Notes under the pieces: model-generated
Told to the model about the DNA's origin: nothing
What the model saw: only the letters and a program-made list of their open reading frames with translations
Database searches by the model: none
From: Verrucomicrobiota bacterium
Lineage (GTDB): Bacteria; Verrucomicrobiota; Verrucomicrobiia; Opitutales; Opitutaceae
Reading direction: 5' to 3'
Assembly (NCBI GenBank): GCA_023416735.1
Contig: JAEZGX010000009.1
Span: 1 to 64,000 of the forward strand
Length of the DNA stretch: 64,000 bases
Position numbers and translations under genes: made by a program
Shown: piece by piece, positions 22,329-30,967 of the stretch
Layout: each line of letters opens with the position of its first letter
Position numbering within the stretch: the stretch's first letter is position 1

Positions 22329-22964
22329 ATGGACGAGTATTGGGGCGAGTTTGCGAAGGTGGCGCTGGCTCATGCTCTGGCGGTGGCGAGTCCCGGGCCG
22401 GATTTTTCCATCGTGCTGCGGCAGAGCCTGCGGCACGGGCGCCGGGCAGCACTCTGGACGAGCATCGGAATCGGAAGCGGGATTCTGCTGCACATCGGTT
22501 ATTCGCTGCTCGGCATCGGACTGGTGATTGCCGGATCGGAGACGGGATTCACGATCCTGAAGTATTCGGGAGCCGGATACCTGGCGTGGCTGGGGATCCA
22601 GTCGTTGCGATCGCGGCGACGCGAAACGGAATCGATGTTGCCTGAAGCGAGCGGCCGGGGCGCGAGTGCGCGCGGCGCGTTTGCGACGGGCTTTCTAACG
22701 AACGCGCTTAATCCGAAAGCGACGCTGTTTTTCGTCGCGTTGTTCGCGACCGTGATCAGCGCAGAGACGCCGAAGAGCATTCAAGCGCTGTATGGACTGT
22801 GGATGGTGGGGGCGACGGCGACCTGGTTCTGCGTCGTCTCGGTGGTGTTCGCGGGGGAGCGGCTGCGGCGGGCGTTTTGGGCGCACGGCCATTGGATCGA
22901 TCGCGCGCTTGGTATCGTGTTCCTCGGGTTTGCGGCGAGTTTGCTGCTGGCCCGCGCGAAGTGA
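22329..22964 (+). CDS. LysE/RhtB-family amino-acid exporter
   Basis: The 211-residue protein has six hydrophobic segments. The LysE family motifs are HALAVASPGPDFSIVLRQSL near the N-terminus and GFLTNALNPKATLFFVALF in the middle. Members export amino acids such as lysine, homoserine or threonine; the substrate here is unknown. It ends two bases before the convergent DTW gene and follows the TPR lipoprotein gene by 34 bp. Confidence 0.88.
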   Translation: MDEYWGEFAKVALAHALAVASPGPDFSIVLRQSLRHGRRAALWTSIGIGSGILLHIGYSLLGIGLVIAGSETGFTILKYSGAGYLAWLGIQSLRSRRRETESMLPEASGRGASARGAFATGFLTNALNPKATLFFVALFATVISAETPKSIQALYGLWMVGATATWFCVVSVVFAGERLRRAFWAHGHWIDRALGIVFLGFAASLLLARAK

Positions 22965-22965
22965 C

Positions 22966-23667
22966 TCAGACGACGGGAATGAAGCGAGTGCGGCCGGTGC
23001 GAGTGGGCGTGCGCTCGGCCGGTGCGGAGTAAGGCTGACGGCGATAACCGCCGCGATTGGGGTCCAGCGCGCATGCGATTTGGTAGTCCTGCATTCGCGC
23101 GAAGAGCGAAAGGAGCTGGTCGGGGCGTTCGTAGGAATCGAGCTGGCTGCGCTCGAGCGCGAGGAGGAGTTCGTGAGTGGCTTCGAGCGTGGAGAGACAG
23201 CCGGGCTCGGGTTGTTGTTTGATGATGAAGCGGCTGGGCGTCGTCGCGGTGAACATGATCCGAGGCAGCCGCTGCAACGTGGGGGAAAGTCTCAGCATCT
23301 TTCGCGCGCAGGCCCACGTCGCATCGAGCAGGAACACGACCAGGCGGCGGTGGTGAAGCGCTGCGGGGGGAAGTTCGCCGTTGGAAAGATTGAGCGCCGA
23401 CGGGCCGGGATAGACGAGGACGGGGAAGTTGGCGGGGTCGGCCAGGAGTTGTTGAACGGTTTCGTCGGTGTCGAATGACACGCCCATGCGGATTTCGCTA
23501 TTGGCCAGGCAGAGATGCGTAAGACGGCCGGTGCCGGCTTTCTCCTGCTTGAACTCCTTGGGGTGCATGAGGAACACGAAACGGGTGCGCGTAGCGATCG
23601 GCTGGATCGAAGCGCACCAGCAGAGTGGCTTGGGCCAGAAGCAACGGTAACAAGTTTCGCGAGGCAC
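22966..23667 (-). CDS. DTW-domain protein (TapT-like tRNA aminocarboxypropyltransferase)
   Basis: The 233-residue protein begins with the family Cys cluster CYRCFWPKPLCWC. It contains MHPKEFKQEKAGTGRL and the DTW-type motif LLDATWACARKM (here D-A-T-W), then LEATHELL. Characterised members (TapT/YfiP) add the acp3U modification to U47 of tRNA using S-adenosylmethionine. I chose the GTG at 23667 because upstream in-frame residues are low-complexity Ser/Pro/Arg and overlap the divergent amidohydrolase start. Start uncertainty is about 40 residues. Confidence 0.8.
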   Translation of the reverse strand: MPRETCYRCFWPKPLCWCASIQPIATRTRFVFLMHPKEFKQEKAGTGRLTHLCLANSEIRMGVSFDTDETVQQLLADPANFPVLVYPGPSALNLSNGELPPAALHHRRLVVFLLDATWACARKMLRLSPTLQRLPRIMFTATTPSRFIIKQQPEPGCLSTLEATHELLLALERSQLDSYERPDQLLSLFARMQDYQIACALDPNRGGYRRQPYSAPAERTPTRTGRTRFIPVV

Positions 23668-23782
23668 GTGGGCGGTGATGGAGGGAGTGGGGGACGGCTG
23701 CAATCTCGCGCGGCGACAGGACGAAAGCCTAGTGCAGGATGATGGCTGGATTCGCCGCAAGCCCGGTGTTAGCGATGCGAGC

Positions 23783-24802
23783 ATGCAAACGGCGATCTGG
23801 GTGGGGATGGCGGCGACCGCGATCTGCGTTGCGAGTGCGGTCAGAGGCGAGGCGGCGTGGAGAACCCGGGCCGATCAGCCTCCGCGAAAAGTGGTGGTGG
23901 CGTCGGCACAGCTACGTTTTGCGGGCTCGGTCGATGAGCGCCTCGAGCTCATCCGAAGCGGGCTGGCCGAGGCGGCGCGAAAAGCGGCGGAGCAAGGGAA
24001 GCGGTTGGACGTGGTCGTGTTTCCGGAATTCGCGCTTCAACGCGAAGGAAGTTCGGCGGCCGAGCAAGCGCTGGGGTTGGAAGAATCGTGGGTGAAGCAG
24101 CTGAAGGATTTCGTGCGGGAGCATGGCGCGTGGACGGTCGTGCCGATGACCCTGCGCGAAGACCATGGACGCTGCAGCAACGCGGCGGTGCTCTTCAATC
24201 GAACGGGGGAAGTGGCAGGAGTGTTTCGCAAGGTGCATCCGATGCTGGATCCCGATGGACGGTTCGAGGCGGGCGTAACCCCGGGCGACGCGTATCCGGT
24301 TTTCGAATGCGATTTTGGGAAGCTCGGGATTCTGATCTGTTGGGATATGTCTTATTCCGAAGCTTGGGCAAAGCTGGCCGAGGCGGGAGCGGAGATCGTG
24401 GCTTTGCCGAGCGCTTCGCCGCAGACGCTGCGTCCGGCCGCAGAAGCGCTACGCCATCACTATCACGTGGTCACGAGCACACAGCGCGACAATGCTTCGC
24501 TGTTCGATCCCATCGGGCGAACGATCGCGCAGGTGACCGAGCCGGGGATGCTCGTGCATGAAATCGATCTTTCCTATGCAATCCTGCACTGGAGCCCGAC
24601 CCTCCACGAAGGGCGCGCGCTAAAAGAGCGTTACGCCGAAAAAGTGGGCGGGACGTATTCGCCGCGAGAGGACACCGGAGTATTCTGGTCAAACGATCCG
24701 GCGGTTTCGATCGGCCAAATGGTTCGCGAACTGGGATTGCGCGAGATGCCGGAAGTTGTCGCGGAAGTGAAAGCCGCGCGCGCGGAGATGGCGGGACAGT
24801 GA
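23783..24802 (+). CDS. Secreted nitrilase-superfamily amidohydrolase
   Basis: A 339-residue protein with an N-terminal hydrophobic export segment (IWVGMAATAICVASAV). The carbon-nitrogen hydrolase fold follows with all three catalytic residues visible: Glu in VVFPEFAL, Lys in FRKVHPML and Cys in GILICWDMSYSE. The family hydrolyses amides or nitriles, or performs N-acyl transfer. A secreted or periplasmic location is unusual for free nitrilases and hints at an extracellular amide substrate. It is convergent with the DUF1080 gene. Confidence 0.85.
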   Translation: MQTAIWVGMAATAICVASAVRGEAAWRTRADQPPRKVVVASAQLRFAGSVDERLELIRSGLAEAARKAAEQGKRLDVVVFPEFALQREGSSAAEQALGLEESWVKQLKDFVREHGAWTVVPMTLREDHGRCSNAAVLFNRTGEVAGVFRKVHPMLDPDGRFEAGVTPGDAYPVFECDFGKLGILICWDMSYSEAWAKLAEAGAEIVALPSASPQTLRPAAEALRHHYHVVTSTQRDNASLFDPIGRTIAQVTEPGMLVHEIDLSYAILHWSPTLHEGRALKERYAEKVGGTYSPREDTGVFWSNDPAVSIGQMVRELGLREMPEVVAEVKAARAEMAGQ

Positions 24803-24827
24803 TTTTCCGTGTGGCGGATGGGCGAAA

Positions 24828-25610
24828 TCAGAAGTTCGTGCTGCGGTCGGAGAGATCGAGTTCTTTGATCCAGATGTTGCGGTAACGAACGTCGTGGCCT
24901 TCGGCCTGGAGTTTGAGCGGGCCGGGAACGTCGGTGATGCCGCGACCCTTGTCGTTGCCGCCGTCGAGACCTGAATTCGGACCGCCCCAGACCTGTTGAA
25001 TAGGCTGGTTCTGGTGAACCTTCACGCCGTTGAAGTAGAGCGTGACTTGAGCGGGCTCGACACGCTGGCCGTCCTTGAAGCGGGCGGCGCGGAAAACGAT
25101 GTCGTAGGAATTCCATGTTTTCAGGCCCCGGTAGAGATAGTAGGGAGACGGCGTCTCGTTGATGACGGCGCCCATGCCGTGCATGGTGGCATCGGAGTCA
25201 CAGATCTGGATTTCGTAGCGGTTCTGCAGATACACGCCGCTGTTGCCTTTGACGTTGTTGACGAGGAATTCGACGTGGAGACGGAAGTCGCGGTAAGCCT
25301 TCTTGGTGATGATATCGGCGGCCCCGTATTTGCCGCCGGCGGCCGCGGGATCAGAGGTTTGGAGGACGGTGCCACCATCGACGGGATCTTCGACGATCTG
25401 CCATTTGATGGGGAGCGACGAGGAGAAGCGCGGACCTTCCCAGTAGGTCCATTTTGTATCGAGCGTTTCGCGCGTGCCGTCGAAAAGGATTTCGGCGCCG
25501 GCTTCGGGCTTGGCGCCGAGGCCAATCTCGGCGGCGAGCGCAGTGGCGGCGGAGAGGGCGAAAGCGAGAACAATGCTGAGCGGAGCGAGGGTGGGGCGTT
25601 GGGAGATCAT
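24828..25610 (-). CDS. Secreted DUF1080 (3-keto-disaccharide hydrolase-type) protein
   Basis: A 260-residue protein with a signal peptide (SIVLAFALSAATALA) and the concanavalin-like jelly-roll typical of DUF1080. Visible pieces are LFDGTRETLDTKWTYW, FRLHVEFLVNNVKGNSGVYLQNRYEIQI and WNSYDIVFRAARF, ending RYRNIWIKEL. Family members cleave 3-keto glycosides or act on plant-type sugars in Bacteroidota, Planctomycetota and Verrucomicrobiota. The downstream same-strand cupin gene lies upstream in transcription order, so the two may be co-expressed. Confidence 0.87.
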   Translation of the reverse strand: MISQRPTLAPLSIVLAFALSAATALAAEIGLGAKPEAGAEILFDGTRETLDTKWTYWEGPRFSSSLPIKWQIVEDPVDGGTVLQTSDPAAAGGKYGAADIITKKAYRDFRLHVEFLVNNVKGNSGVYLQNRYEIQICDSDATMHGMGAVINETPSPYYLYRGLKTWNSYDIVFRAARFKDGQRVEPAQVTLYFNGVKVHQNQPIQQVWGGPNSGLDGGNDKGRGITDVPGPLKLQAEGHDVRYRNIWIKELDLSDRSTNF

Positions 25611-25644
25611 GGATGGGCGTAAAATGATGAAGGAAGAAGCGCTA

Positions 25645-26490
25645 CTAGCGGGCGGCGAGAGCGGCGGGCGTTTTGTCGGTCACGACGCGTAACACGTAAT
25701 AGGTGGCGGGGGTGTCGCCGGCATTGCGAAGGCCGTGTTCGTCGTTGGACGCGAAGAAAAGGATGGAGCCGGGACCGACTTTCTTGGTGTTGCCGTTCAC
25801 GGTAGCTTCAACGGTGCCTTCCTTCACGACGATGACCTCCTCGTCGGGATGGCGATGCGGTGCGTGGGATATCTCGCCGGCGTTGAGCGTGGTCGCGTGG
25901 ATGCTGAAGTTTTCGCAAGTGACGGTGGGTGATTTGAAGAACTCGCGGCGTTCTCCTTTTCCGGTTTTCTGGACCTTCATTTCTTCCCAAGCCCAGACGC
26001 CGGAGCGAAGTTTATCCGGGGCGGCGGATTCAGCGGCCGGTGTTTTGGGGACGTTGCGCGTGGCATCGGTGGCGAAGTTGAAAACCAAATACGTGGCGGG
26101 ATCGTCGCCGACGTTGCGCACGGCGTGCCAGTCGTTGGAGGAGAACCAGAACACACCGCCGGGCCCGAGTCGGTGTTCCTGGCCGTTGATGTGAACGTCG
26201 AGCGTGCCTTCCTTGATGATGATTAGCTCCTCTTGCCCGTGCTGGTGCGGAGGGTGCGACGGCAGGCCGGGCTGGAGCGTGCTGATGTGGCACTCGAAAC
26301 GATTAAGCGTGGCAGTGGGGCCGTCGTGGATATCGCGGCGCGCGCCGACACCGGTCGGCTTCACAATCATCTCATTCCAGGGGTAGAACGTAGAGCCGAG
26401 CACGGAGGCGGGGGTATTGGAGGTGTCGGCGGCGAAGGTCACGGCGGCGAAAGTCGAGGCGAATACGACAGCGGAAAGCGCGAGTTTCAT
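25645..26490 (-). CDS. Secreted double-cupin protein
   Basis: A 281-residue protein with a signal peptide (LALSAVVFASTFAAVTFAA) and two successive cupin domains. The first has HPPHQHGQEELIIIKEG and HAVRNVGDDPATYLVF; the second has HAPHRHPDEEVIVVKEG and HGLRNAGDTPATYYVL. The His/Glu sets can bind a metal in both cupins. Bicupins include dioxygenases, decarboxylases and isomerases, so the reaction cannot be named. It precedes the DUF1080 gene with a 34-bp gap. Confidence 0.83.
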   Translation of the reverse strand: MKLALSAVVFASTFAAVTFAADTSNTPASVLGSTFYPWNEMIVKPTGVGARRDIHDGPTATLNRFECHISTLQPGLPSHPPHQHGQEELIIIKEGTLDVHINGQEHRLGPGGVFWFSSNDWHAVRNVGDDPATYLVFNFATDATRNVPKTPAAESAAPDKLRSGVWAWEEMKVQKTGKGERREFFKSPTVTCENFSIHATTLNAGEISHAPHRHPDEEVIVVKEGTVEATVNGNTKKVGPGSILFFASNDEHGLRNAGDTPATYYVLRVVTDKTPAALAAR

Positions 26491-26621
26491 TGGGGTGGGG
26501 TCAACGCAGGACGGCGAGGGGCGGGGAAAGTTGCTGAAGCCAACGTGCAGGTTGTCGCGCAACAAGCGAGGCCGCGCACACTGGCTGGACGAAATTTCAG
26601 GAGCGTGCAGAGTGAGGGACG

Positions 26622-27560
26622 ATGGAACTTCACGGGATTCATCATCTCACGGCGGTCACCGCGCAAGCGGGGCGTAATCATGCGTTTTACACGCAGATGC
26701 TCGGGCTGCGGCTCGCCAAAAAAACGGTCAACCAGGACGACGTTTCGGCGTATCACCTCTTTTATACGGATGGTGAGGCGCGTCCGGGCACGGATTTGAC
26801 GTTCTTCGACTGGCCGGCGGCGCGGGAGAAGCGCGGCACGCACAGCCTCGTGCGCACGGGCTTGCGCGTGGCGAACGAGGACAGTTTGCGCTGGTGGGCG
26901 GCGCGATTCGCGGCCGAGGCGGTAACGCAAGGGACGATCGCGACGCGCGACGGACGGCTGACGCTGGATTTCGAGGATTTCGAAGGGCAGCGATTCGCCA
27001 TGATCGTGGACGCCGAACCGCGCGAGCCGGCGCGCCCGTGGGCGAAGAGCCCGGTGCCCGCGGAGCATCAGATTCTCGGATTGGGGCCGATCACGATCAG
27101 CGTGCCGCGACTCGAGCCGACGGAGCGATTGTTGACGACGGTGATGAGCATGCGGAAAACGCGCGAGTATCCAATCGATGGAGACATCGTGCACGTGTTC
27201 GAAATGGGCCCGGGCGGCGCGGCGGCGGAGTTGCACGTGATCGTGCAACCGGACCTGCCGATTGCACGGCAGGGAGCAGGCGGCGTGCATCATGTGGCGT
27301 TTCGCATGCCGCTCGCGGATTACGACGCGTGGACGCTGCGACTGGAAGGGCTCGGCGTGCCGTCGAGCGGTCCGGTGGATCGATATTACTTCAAGAGCCT
27401 GTATTTTCGGGAGCCGAACGGGATCCTGTTTGAACTCGCGACAGACGAGCCGGGGTTTGCGGTGGACGAGCCGATAGAATCGCTGGGCGAGCGGCTCGCG
27501 CTGCCGCCGTTTCTCGAGCCGCGCCGGAAGGAGATCGAGGCGGGGTTGAAGCCGCTTTGA
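26622..27560 (+). CDS. Ring-cleaving dioxygenase-like VOC protein (MhqO/MhqA type)
   Basis: The 312-residue protein has two vicinal-oxygen-chelate repeats. The putative metal ligands are His in ELHGIHHLTAVT (about residue 8), His in AGGVHHVAFRM (about 225) and Glu in NGILFELATDEPGF (about 272). Homologues labelled MhqO or glyoxalase/ring-cleaving dioxygenase degrade hydroquinones and respond to quinone or electrophile stress. The true substrate is unknown. The start is fixed by the conserved MELHGIHHLT N-terminus, and the gene is divergent from the cupin gene. Confidence 0.85.
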   Translation: MELHGIHHLTAVTAQAGRNHAFYTQMLGLRLAKKTVNQDDVSAYHLFYTDGEARPGTDLTFFDWPAAREKRGTHSLVRTGLRVANEDSLRWWAARFAAEAVTQGTIATRDGRLTLDFEDFEGQRFAMIVDAEPREPARPWAKSPVPAEHQILGLGPITISVPRLEPTERLLTTVMSMRKTREYPIDGDIVHVFEMGPGGAAAELHVIVQPDLPIARQGAGGVHHVAFRMPLADYDAWTLRLEGLGVPSSGPVDRYYFKSLYFREPNGILFELATDEPGFAVDEPIESLGERLALPPFLEPRRKEIEAGLKPL

Positions 27561-27638
27561 TGGCTGGATCAACGCGGAAGCGGGCATGGAGCGTTGAGCT
27601 TGCGGATGGAGGGCGACTGCTGAGACTTCGGCGGTCCA

Positions 27639-28793
27639 ATGCTTCTTCTTCCTTCCCGCCTCCTGCTCGTCTTCGGCTTTTTGGCATTCGTTGGGGTGGT
27701 CTTCGCTGCGAACGGTTCAGCGGTGACGGACAACGAGCTGATGAACCAGGCGATCGCCGACTACAATGGCGGCGACTTCGCGAGCGCGGAGGAGAAAATC
27801 AACCAGTTCATCGAGCGACGCCCTGACCTCGGCGATGGCTATTTCAATCGGGCTTTGGCGCGGGTCGCATTGGAGAAATTTGCGGAGGCGGAGTCAGATT
27901 TGGACGTGTATTTAAGTCTGGAGCCCAAGTCGGCGCCGGCATTCGAGCTTCGGGCGGCGTTGCGGCTGCAGCGCGGTAACGTCGCGGGCGCGCTGGGAGA
28001 TGCGAACGTGGGGCTGCGACTTGAAGACCGGCCGGAGTTACGTGCAGTGCGGGGGCGCATCCTGACTGCGAAAGGCGATTACGAGGCGGCGTTGAAGGAT
28101 TTGGAAAGCGCGCTCGCAGCGAACGAGGACAACGATGACGCGCGGTTCGCGCGGGGAGAGTGCTACCTTCAATTGGGGCGGCTGAAGGAAGCGCGCGACG
28201 ATTTCGAAGTCATCATGGAGTATTACCCGGAGTGGAAGTCGGCGATCGAGAAGCTGGGCGATGCACAATTCAGACTTTTGGAGTTCGAAGCGGCGGCCAG
28301 ACTGCATGAAGATCTGACGGGCGTGAACTCGATGCGCGACCGCGCGTGGCGAAAAATCGGCTACAGCTACTTTGCCCTGGGAAATTATGAACGCGCGATT
28401 GAAGCGTTCGAGCGGTCGCTGGCGGGAGAGGGCGCGGTATTTCCCTGGTCGGCGGCGGCGCTTCATCTCGCTTGGTTGAATGCGAAGCGGGAGGGTGAGA
28501 GTCCCCTCGTCGGAATGGTTGAACGCATTGAAGATCCCTGGGGCAAAGCCGTCTGCCAGATGCTGCTGAAGCAGATCAGCGAGGATCGGTTGATCGAGAT
28601 CGCCAACGAAGCTGCCGATTCCAAGGAACAGCGCGGGCGGCTCTGCGAGGCGTATTTCTATCTTGGAGCGCTCCGACTACCGGCCGGCGACAAGATCGCG
28701 GGTCGCGCGATGCTGGCGCAAGCGGTGGCGACGGAGAGTGTCACATTTATCGAATACACGCTGGCAAAAGCCGAACTCGCGCGGAAGCGGTAG
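27639..28793 (+). CDS. Exported TPR protein
   Basis: A 384-residue protein with a hydrophobic signal segment (LLLVFGFLAFVGVVFA). At least six TPR-like helical pairs follow, for example AIADYNGGDFASAEEKINQFIERRPDLGDGYFNRALARV, YEAALKDLESALAANEDNDDARFARGECYLQ and YSYFALGNYERAIEAFERSLA. It is probably a periplasmic or envelope scaffold. No enzyme domain is seen. The gene starts 78 bp after the dioxygenase gene on the same strand and ends in a GC-rich hairpin. Confidence 0.75.
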   Translation: MLLLPSRLLLVFGFLAFVGVVFAANGSAVTDNELMNQAIADYNGGDFASAEEKINQFIERRPDLGDGYFNRALARVALEKFAEAESDLDVYLSLEPKSAPAFELRAALRLQRGNVAGALGDANVGLRLEDRPELRAVRGRILTAKGDYEAALKDLESALAANEDNDDARFARGECYLQLGRLKEARDDFEVIMEYYPEWKSAIEKLGDAQFRLLEFEAAARLHEDLTGVNSMRDRAWRKIGYSYFALGNYERAIEAFERSLAGEGAVFPWSAAALHLAWLNAKREGESPLVGMVERIEDPWGKAVCQMLLKQISEDRLIEIANEAADSKEQRGRLCEAYFYLGALRLPAGDKIAGRAMLAQAVATESVTFIEYTLAKAELARKR

Positions 28794-28800
28794 CTCTCGT

Positions 28801-28821
28801 GCCGAGGCGGGCTCGGCTTTT
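28801..28821 (+). terminator. Short Rho-independent terminator after the TPR gene
   Basis: A GCCGAG/CTCGGC stem (28801-28806, 28812-28817) with a 5-nt loop is followed by TTTT. A competing 12-bp inverted repeat uses 28763-28774 and 28813-28824. Confidence 0.5.
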
Positions 28822-29006
28822 GCCGGGGGTGCGGACCTCAGAACCTCCGCAACGATCGTGACGCGGCGACCGTCGGATCGTTGTCGCGGTCGGTGTCGAT
28901 GACGCGCGCGATCTCGCGAAGGCGAAGTGCGTCGGAAGCGATTTTTCTATACTCCTCGCGAGCGTCGAAACGAAGAACGCAACGATCCGAACGAGGAGGC
29001 CCGGAA

Positions 29007-30350
29007 TCACATGCCGGGAAAGCCGCCCCGGCCGCGCATGGCTTCCATCTGGCGCATCATCTTTTTGCCGCCGCCGCCTTTGAACATCTTCATCATCTTC
29101 TGCATCTCGGAGAACTGCTTCAGGAGCTGGTTCACTTCGACGATCTTGGTGCCGGAGCCGTCGGCGATGCGTTTGCGTCGGCTGCCGTTGAGGATTTCGG
29201 GTTTGCGGCGCTCCTGCACGGTCATCGATTTGATGATGGCTTCGGTGCGGGCCATTTGTTTGTCGGCGCCGTCGGGCAGCTGCATGCCGCTCATGCCGGG
29301 AATCATGCCCATGATGGACTGCATCGAGCCCATCTTTTTGACCTGCTGCATTTGAGCGAGGAAGTCCTCGAGGTTGAAGTCGGCCTTGCGGAGTTTCTCC
29401 GCCATCTTTTCGGCGTCCTTCTGGTCGATCGTCTCCTGGGCTTTTTCGACGAGTGAAACGACGTCGCCCATGCCGAGGATGCGCGAGGCAAGGCGATCGG
29501 GATGGAACGGTTCGAAGTCGGCGGTCTTTTCGCCGGTGCCGACGAATTTGATCGGGACGCCGGTGATCGATTTGATGGAGAGGGCGGCGCCACCGCGGGC
29601 GTCGCCGTCCATTTTGGTGAGGACGAGACCGGTGAGTTGAAGCGCGTCGTGGAAGGCTTTCGCGACGTTGACGGCTTCCTGACCGAGGGCGCCGTCGGCG
29701 ACGAGAAGGACCTCGTCGGGCTGAACGCGGGCGCGGAGTTTCTTCACCTCTTCGATGAGGTCGGTGTCGATCTGCAGGCGACCGGCGGTGTCGAAGATGA
29801 TGCAGTCCGCGGTGGCGGTTTGCGCGGCGACGAGTGCGGCTTCGCCGATACGCGGGACGTCTTTGGAGTTTCGGTCGGCGTAGAAGCCGAGCTCTTCCTG
29901 TTTCGCGAGGATTTCGAGTTGGTCGATGGCGGCGGGGCGATAGATATCGCAACCGACCACGAACGGACGATAGCCGCGTTTTTTGAGAAGTTTGCCGAGC
30001 TTGGCGGTCGAGGTGGTTTTGCCGGAGCCGTGGAGACCGACCATCAGGATCTTGAGCGGACGGGCGGTGGAGAGGCCGGTGGTGCCTTCGCCGAGGAGGC
30101 GGACGAGCTCGTCGTGGATGATTTTGACGACCTGCTGACCCGGAGCGACGCCCTTGGTGACCTGTTGACCGACGGCCTGTTGCTGCACGCGCTCGACGAA
30201 CTCGCGCGCGACCTTGAAATGGACGTCGGCGGAAAGGAGGGCGGTGCGCACTTCCTTGAGCGCTTCCGCCATGTTTTCTTCGGAAAGGGTGCCAACGCCG
30301 CGGAGATTGCGGAGGGCGTTGCCGAGTTTTTCGGTGAGCGATTCGAACAT
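29007..30350 (-). CDS. ffh: Signal recognition particle protein Ffh (SRP54)
   Basis: The 447-residue protein has the N-terminal four-helix bundle, then the SRP GTPase. G1 is MVGLHGSGKTTSTAKLG, the insertion carries VGCDIYRPAAIDQL, G3 is DTAGRLQID, G4 is LTKMDGDARGG and the closing motif is GTGEKTADFEPFHP. The Met-rich M domain ends MMRQMEAMRGRGGFPGM; it binds 4.5S RNA and signal sequences. The start at 30350 (MFESLTEKLGNALRNL) fits the family; in-frame residues upstream are not conserved. It is divergent from padR. Confidence 0.97.
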   Translation of the reverse strand: MFESLTEKLGNALRNLRGVGTLSEENMAEALKEVRTALLSADVHFKVAREFVERVQQQAVGQQVTKGVAPGQQVVKIIHDELVRLLGEGTTGLSTARPLKILMVGLHGSGKTTSTAKLGKLLKKRGYRPFVVGCDIYRPAAIDQLEILAKQEELGFYADRNSKDVPRIGEAALVAAQTATADCIIFDTAGRLQIDTDLIEEVKKLRARVQPDEVLLVADGALGQEAVNVAKAFHDALQLTGLVLTKMDGDARGGAALSIKSITGVPIKFVGTGEKTADFEPFHPDRLASRILGMGDVVSLVEKAQETIDQKDAEKMAEKLRKADFNLEDFLAQMQQVKKMGSMQSIMGMIPGMSGMQLPDGADKQMARTEAIIKSMTVQERRKPEILNGSRRKRIADGSGTKIVEVNQLLKQFSEMQKMMKMFKGGGGKKMMRQMEAMRGRGGFPGM

Positions 30351-30366
30351 GGAAAAAGGGATGTGA

Positions 30367-30395
30367 ACCACGAATGGACACGAATGCACACCAAT
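30367..30395. repeat. CACGAATG-type short interspersed repeat
   Basis: The sequence between ffh and padR carries two phased copies of CACGAATGNACAC. The same phrase is, from memory, widely scattered in intergenic DNA of Verrucomicrobiota and Planctomycetota. Only this copy is in the window, so its repeat status is inferred from general knowledge. Confidence 0.35.
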
Positions 30396-30476
30396 TTCCA
30401 GCGGGGAGTGAGGTGTTTGTTTTTACGAGACCGGAAGGGGGAACGAAGATTTACGAGGGAGGCGCGGTTGCTTGCC

Positions 30477-30522
30477 TTGACAATCTAGGGGAAGGTTGCC
30501 TTTCTCCTAGAAATTCTAGGAG
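30477..30522 (+). promoter_or_regulatory. padR promoter region with palindromic operator
   Basis: A consensus TTGACA lies at 30477-30482; no good -10 hexamer is evident. A perfect inverted repeat CTCCTAGA-3nt-TCTAGGAG sits at 30504-30522, eight bases before the padR start codon, with a related TCTAGGGG at 30485. Its position suits autoregulation by PadR. The right arm AGGAGA also supplies the padR ribosome-binding site. Confidence 0.6.
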
Positions 30523-30530
30523 AGACGATC

Positions 30531-30863
30531 ATGGCGAATTCGAAGGCTGATTTGTTGCAGGGAACGTTGGATCTGCTGATTTTGAAAGCGCTGCAGCACG
30601 AGCCGATGCATGGCTTCGGGGTGGCGTTGAGGATTCAGCAGATGTCGAAGGAGATGCTGACGGTGGAACAGGGATCGCTTTATCCGGCGCTGTATCGGCT
30701 GGAGGATCAGGGGTGGATCAAGTCGGAGTGGGGCGTTTCGGAGAACAACCGAAAGGCGAAATTTTACTCGCTGACCGCGTCGGGGCGGAAGCAGTTGCAG
30801 GCGGAGGAGCAGAGCTGGGAGCGACTTTCGACGGCGATCAATTTAGTGCTGGGGAGTGGGTAG
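30531..30863 (+). CDS. PadR-family transcriptional regulator
   Basis: The 110-residue protein opens LLQGTLDLLILKALQHEPMHGFGVALRI. A winged-helix DNA-binding domain with GSLYPALYRLEDQGWIKSEWG and a C-terminal dimerisation helix follow. This short PadR class typically accompanies MacB/FtsX-type orphan permeases in Acidobacteria and Verrucomicrobiota, as here. It probably represses its own operon through the palindrome just upstream. The inducer is unknown. Confidence 0.92.
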   Translation: MANSKADLLQGTLDLLILKALQHEPMHGFGVALRIQQMSKEMLTVEQGSLYPALYRLEDQGWIKSEWGVSENNRKAKFYSLTASGRKQLQAEEQSWERLSTAINLVLGSG

Positions 30864-30877
30864 TCCCAAACCGTCTT

Positions 30878-30949
30878 ACAGAAGGTAACGAAGGAGACGA
30901 AGAGACCCGATCACGAGCTGAACCCTTCATTACCCTCGTTGCCTTTTGT
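30878..30949. repeat. Imperfect inverted repeat between padR and permease 1
   Basis: The arms 30878-30902 (ACAGAAGGTAACGAAGGAGA...) and 30925-30949 are reverse complements at 19 of 25 positions, around a 22-nt loop. The hairpin lies in the 104-bp padR-permease gap. It could attenuate transcription or stabilise mRNA. Confidence 0.5.
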
Positions 30950-30967
30950 TCAAACCAAACCGGTCGA

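Noticed and set aside
28747..30381. A 544-codon minus-strand frame over ffh
   Set aside because: It is Arg-rich, out of frame with the clear SRP54 motifs, and has no recognisable domain.
30713..30967. An N-terminal extension of permease 1 into padR
   Set aside because: The frame is open, but the conserved ADOP N-terminus starts at 30968, as in permease 2.
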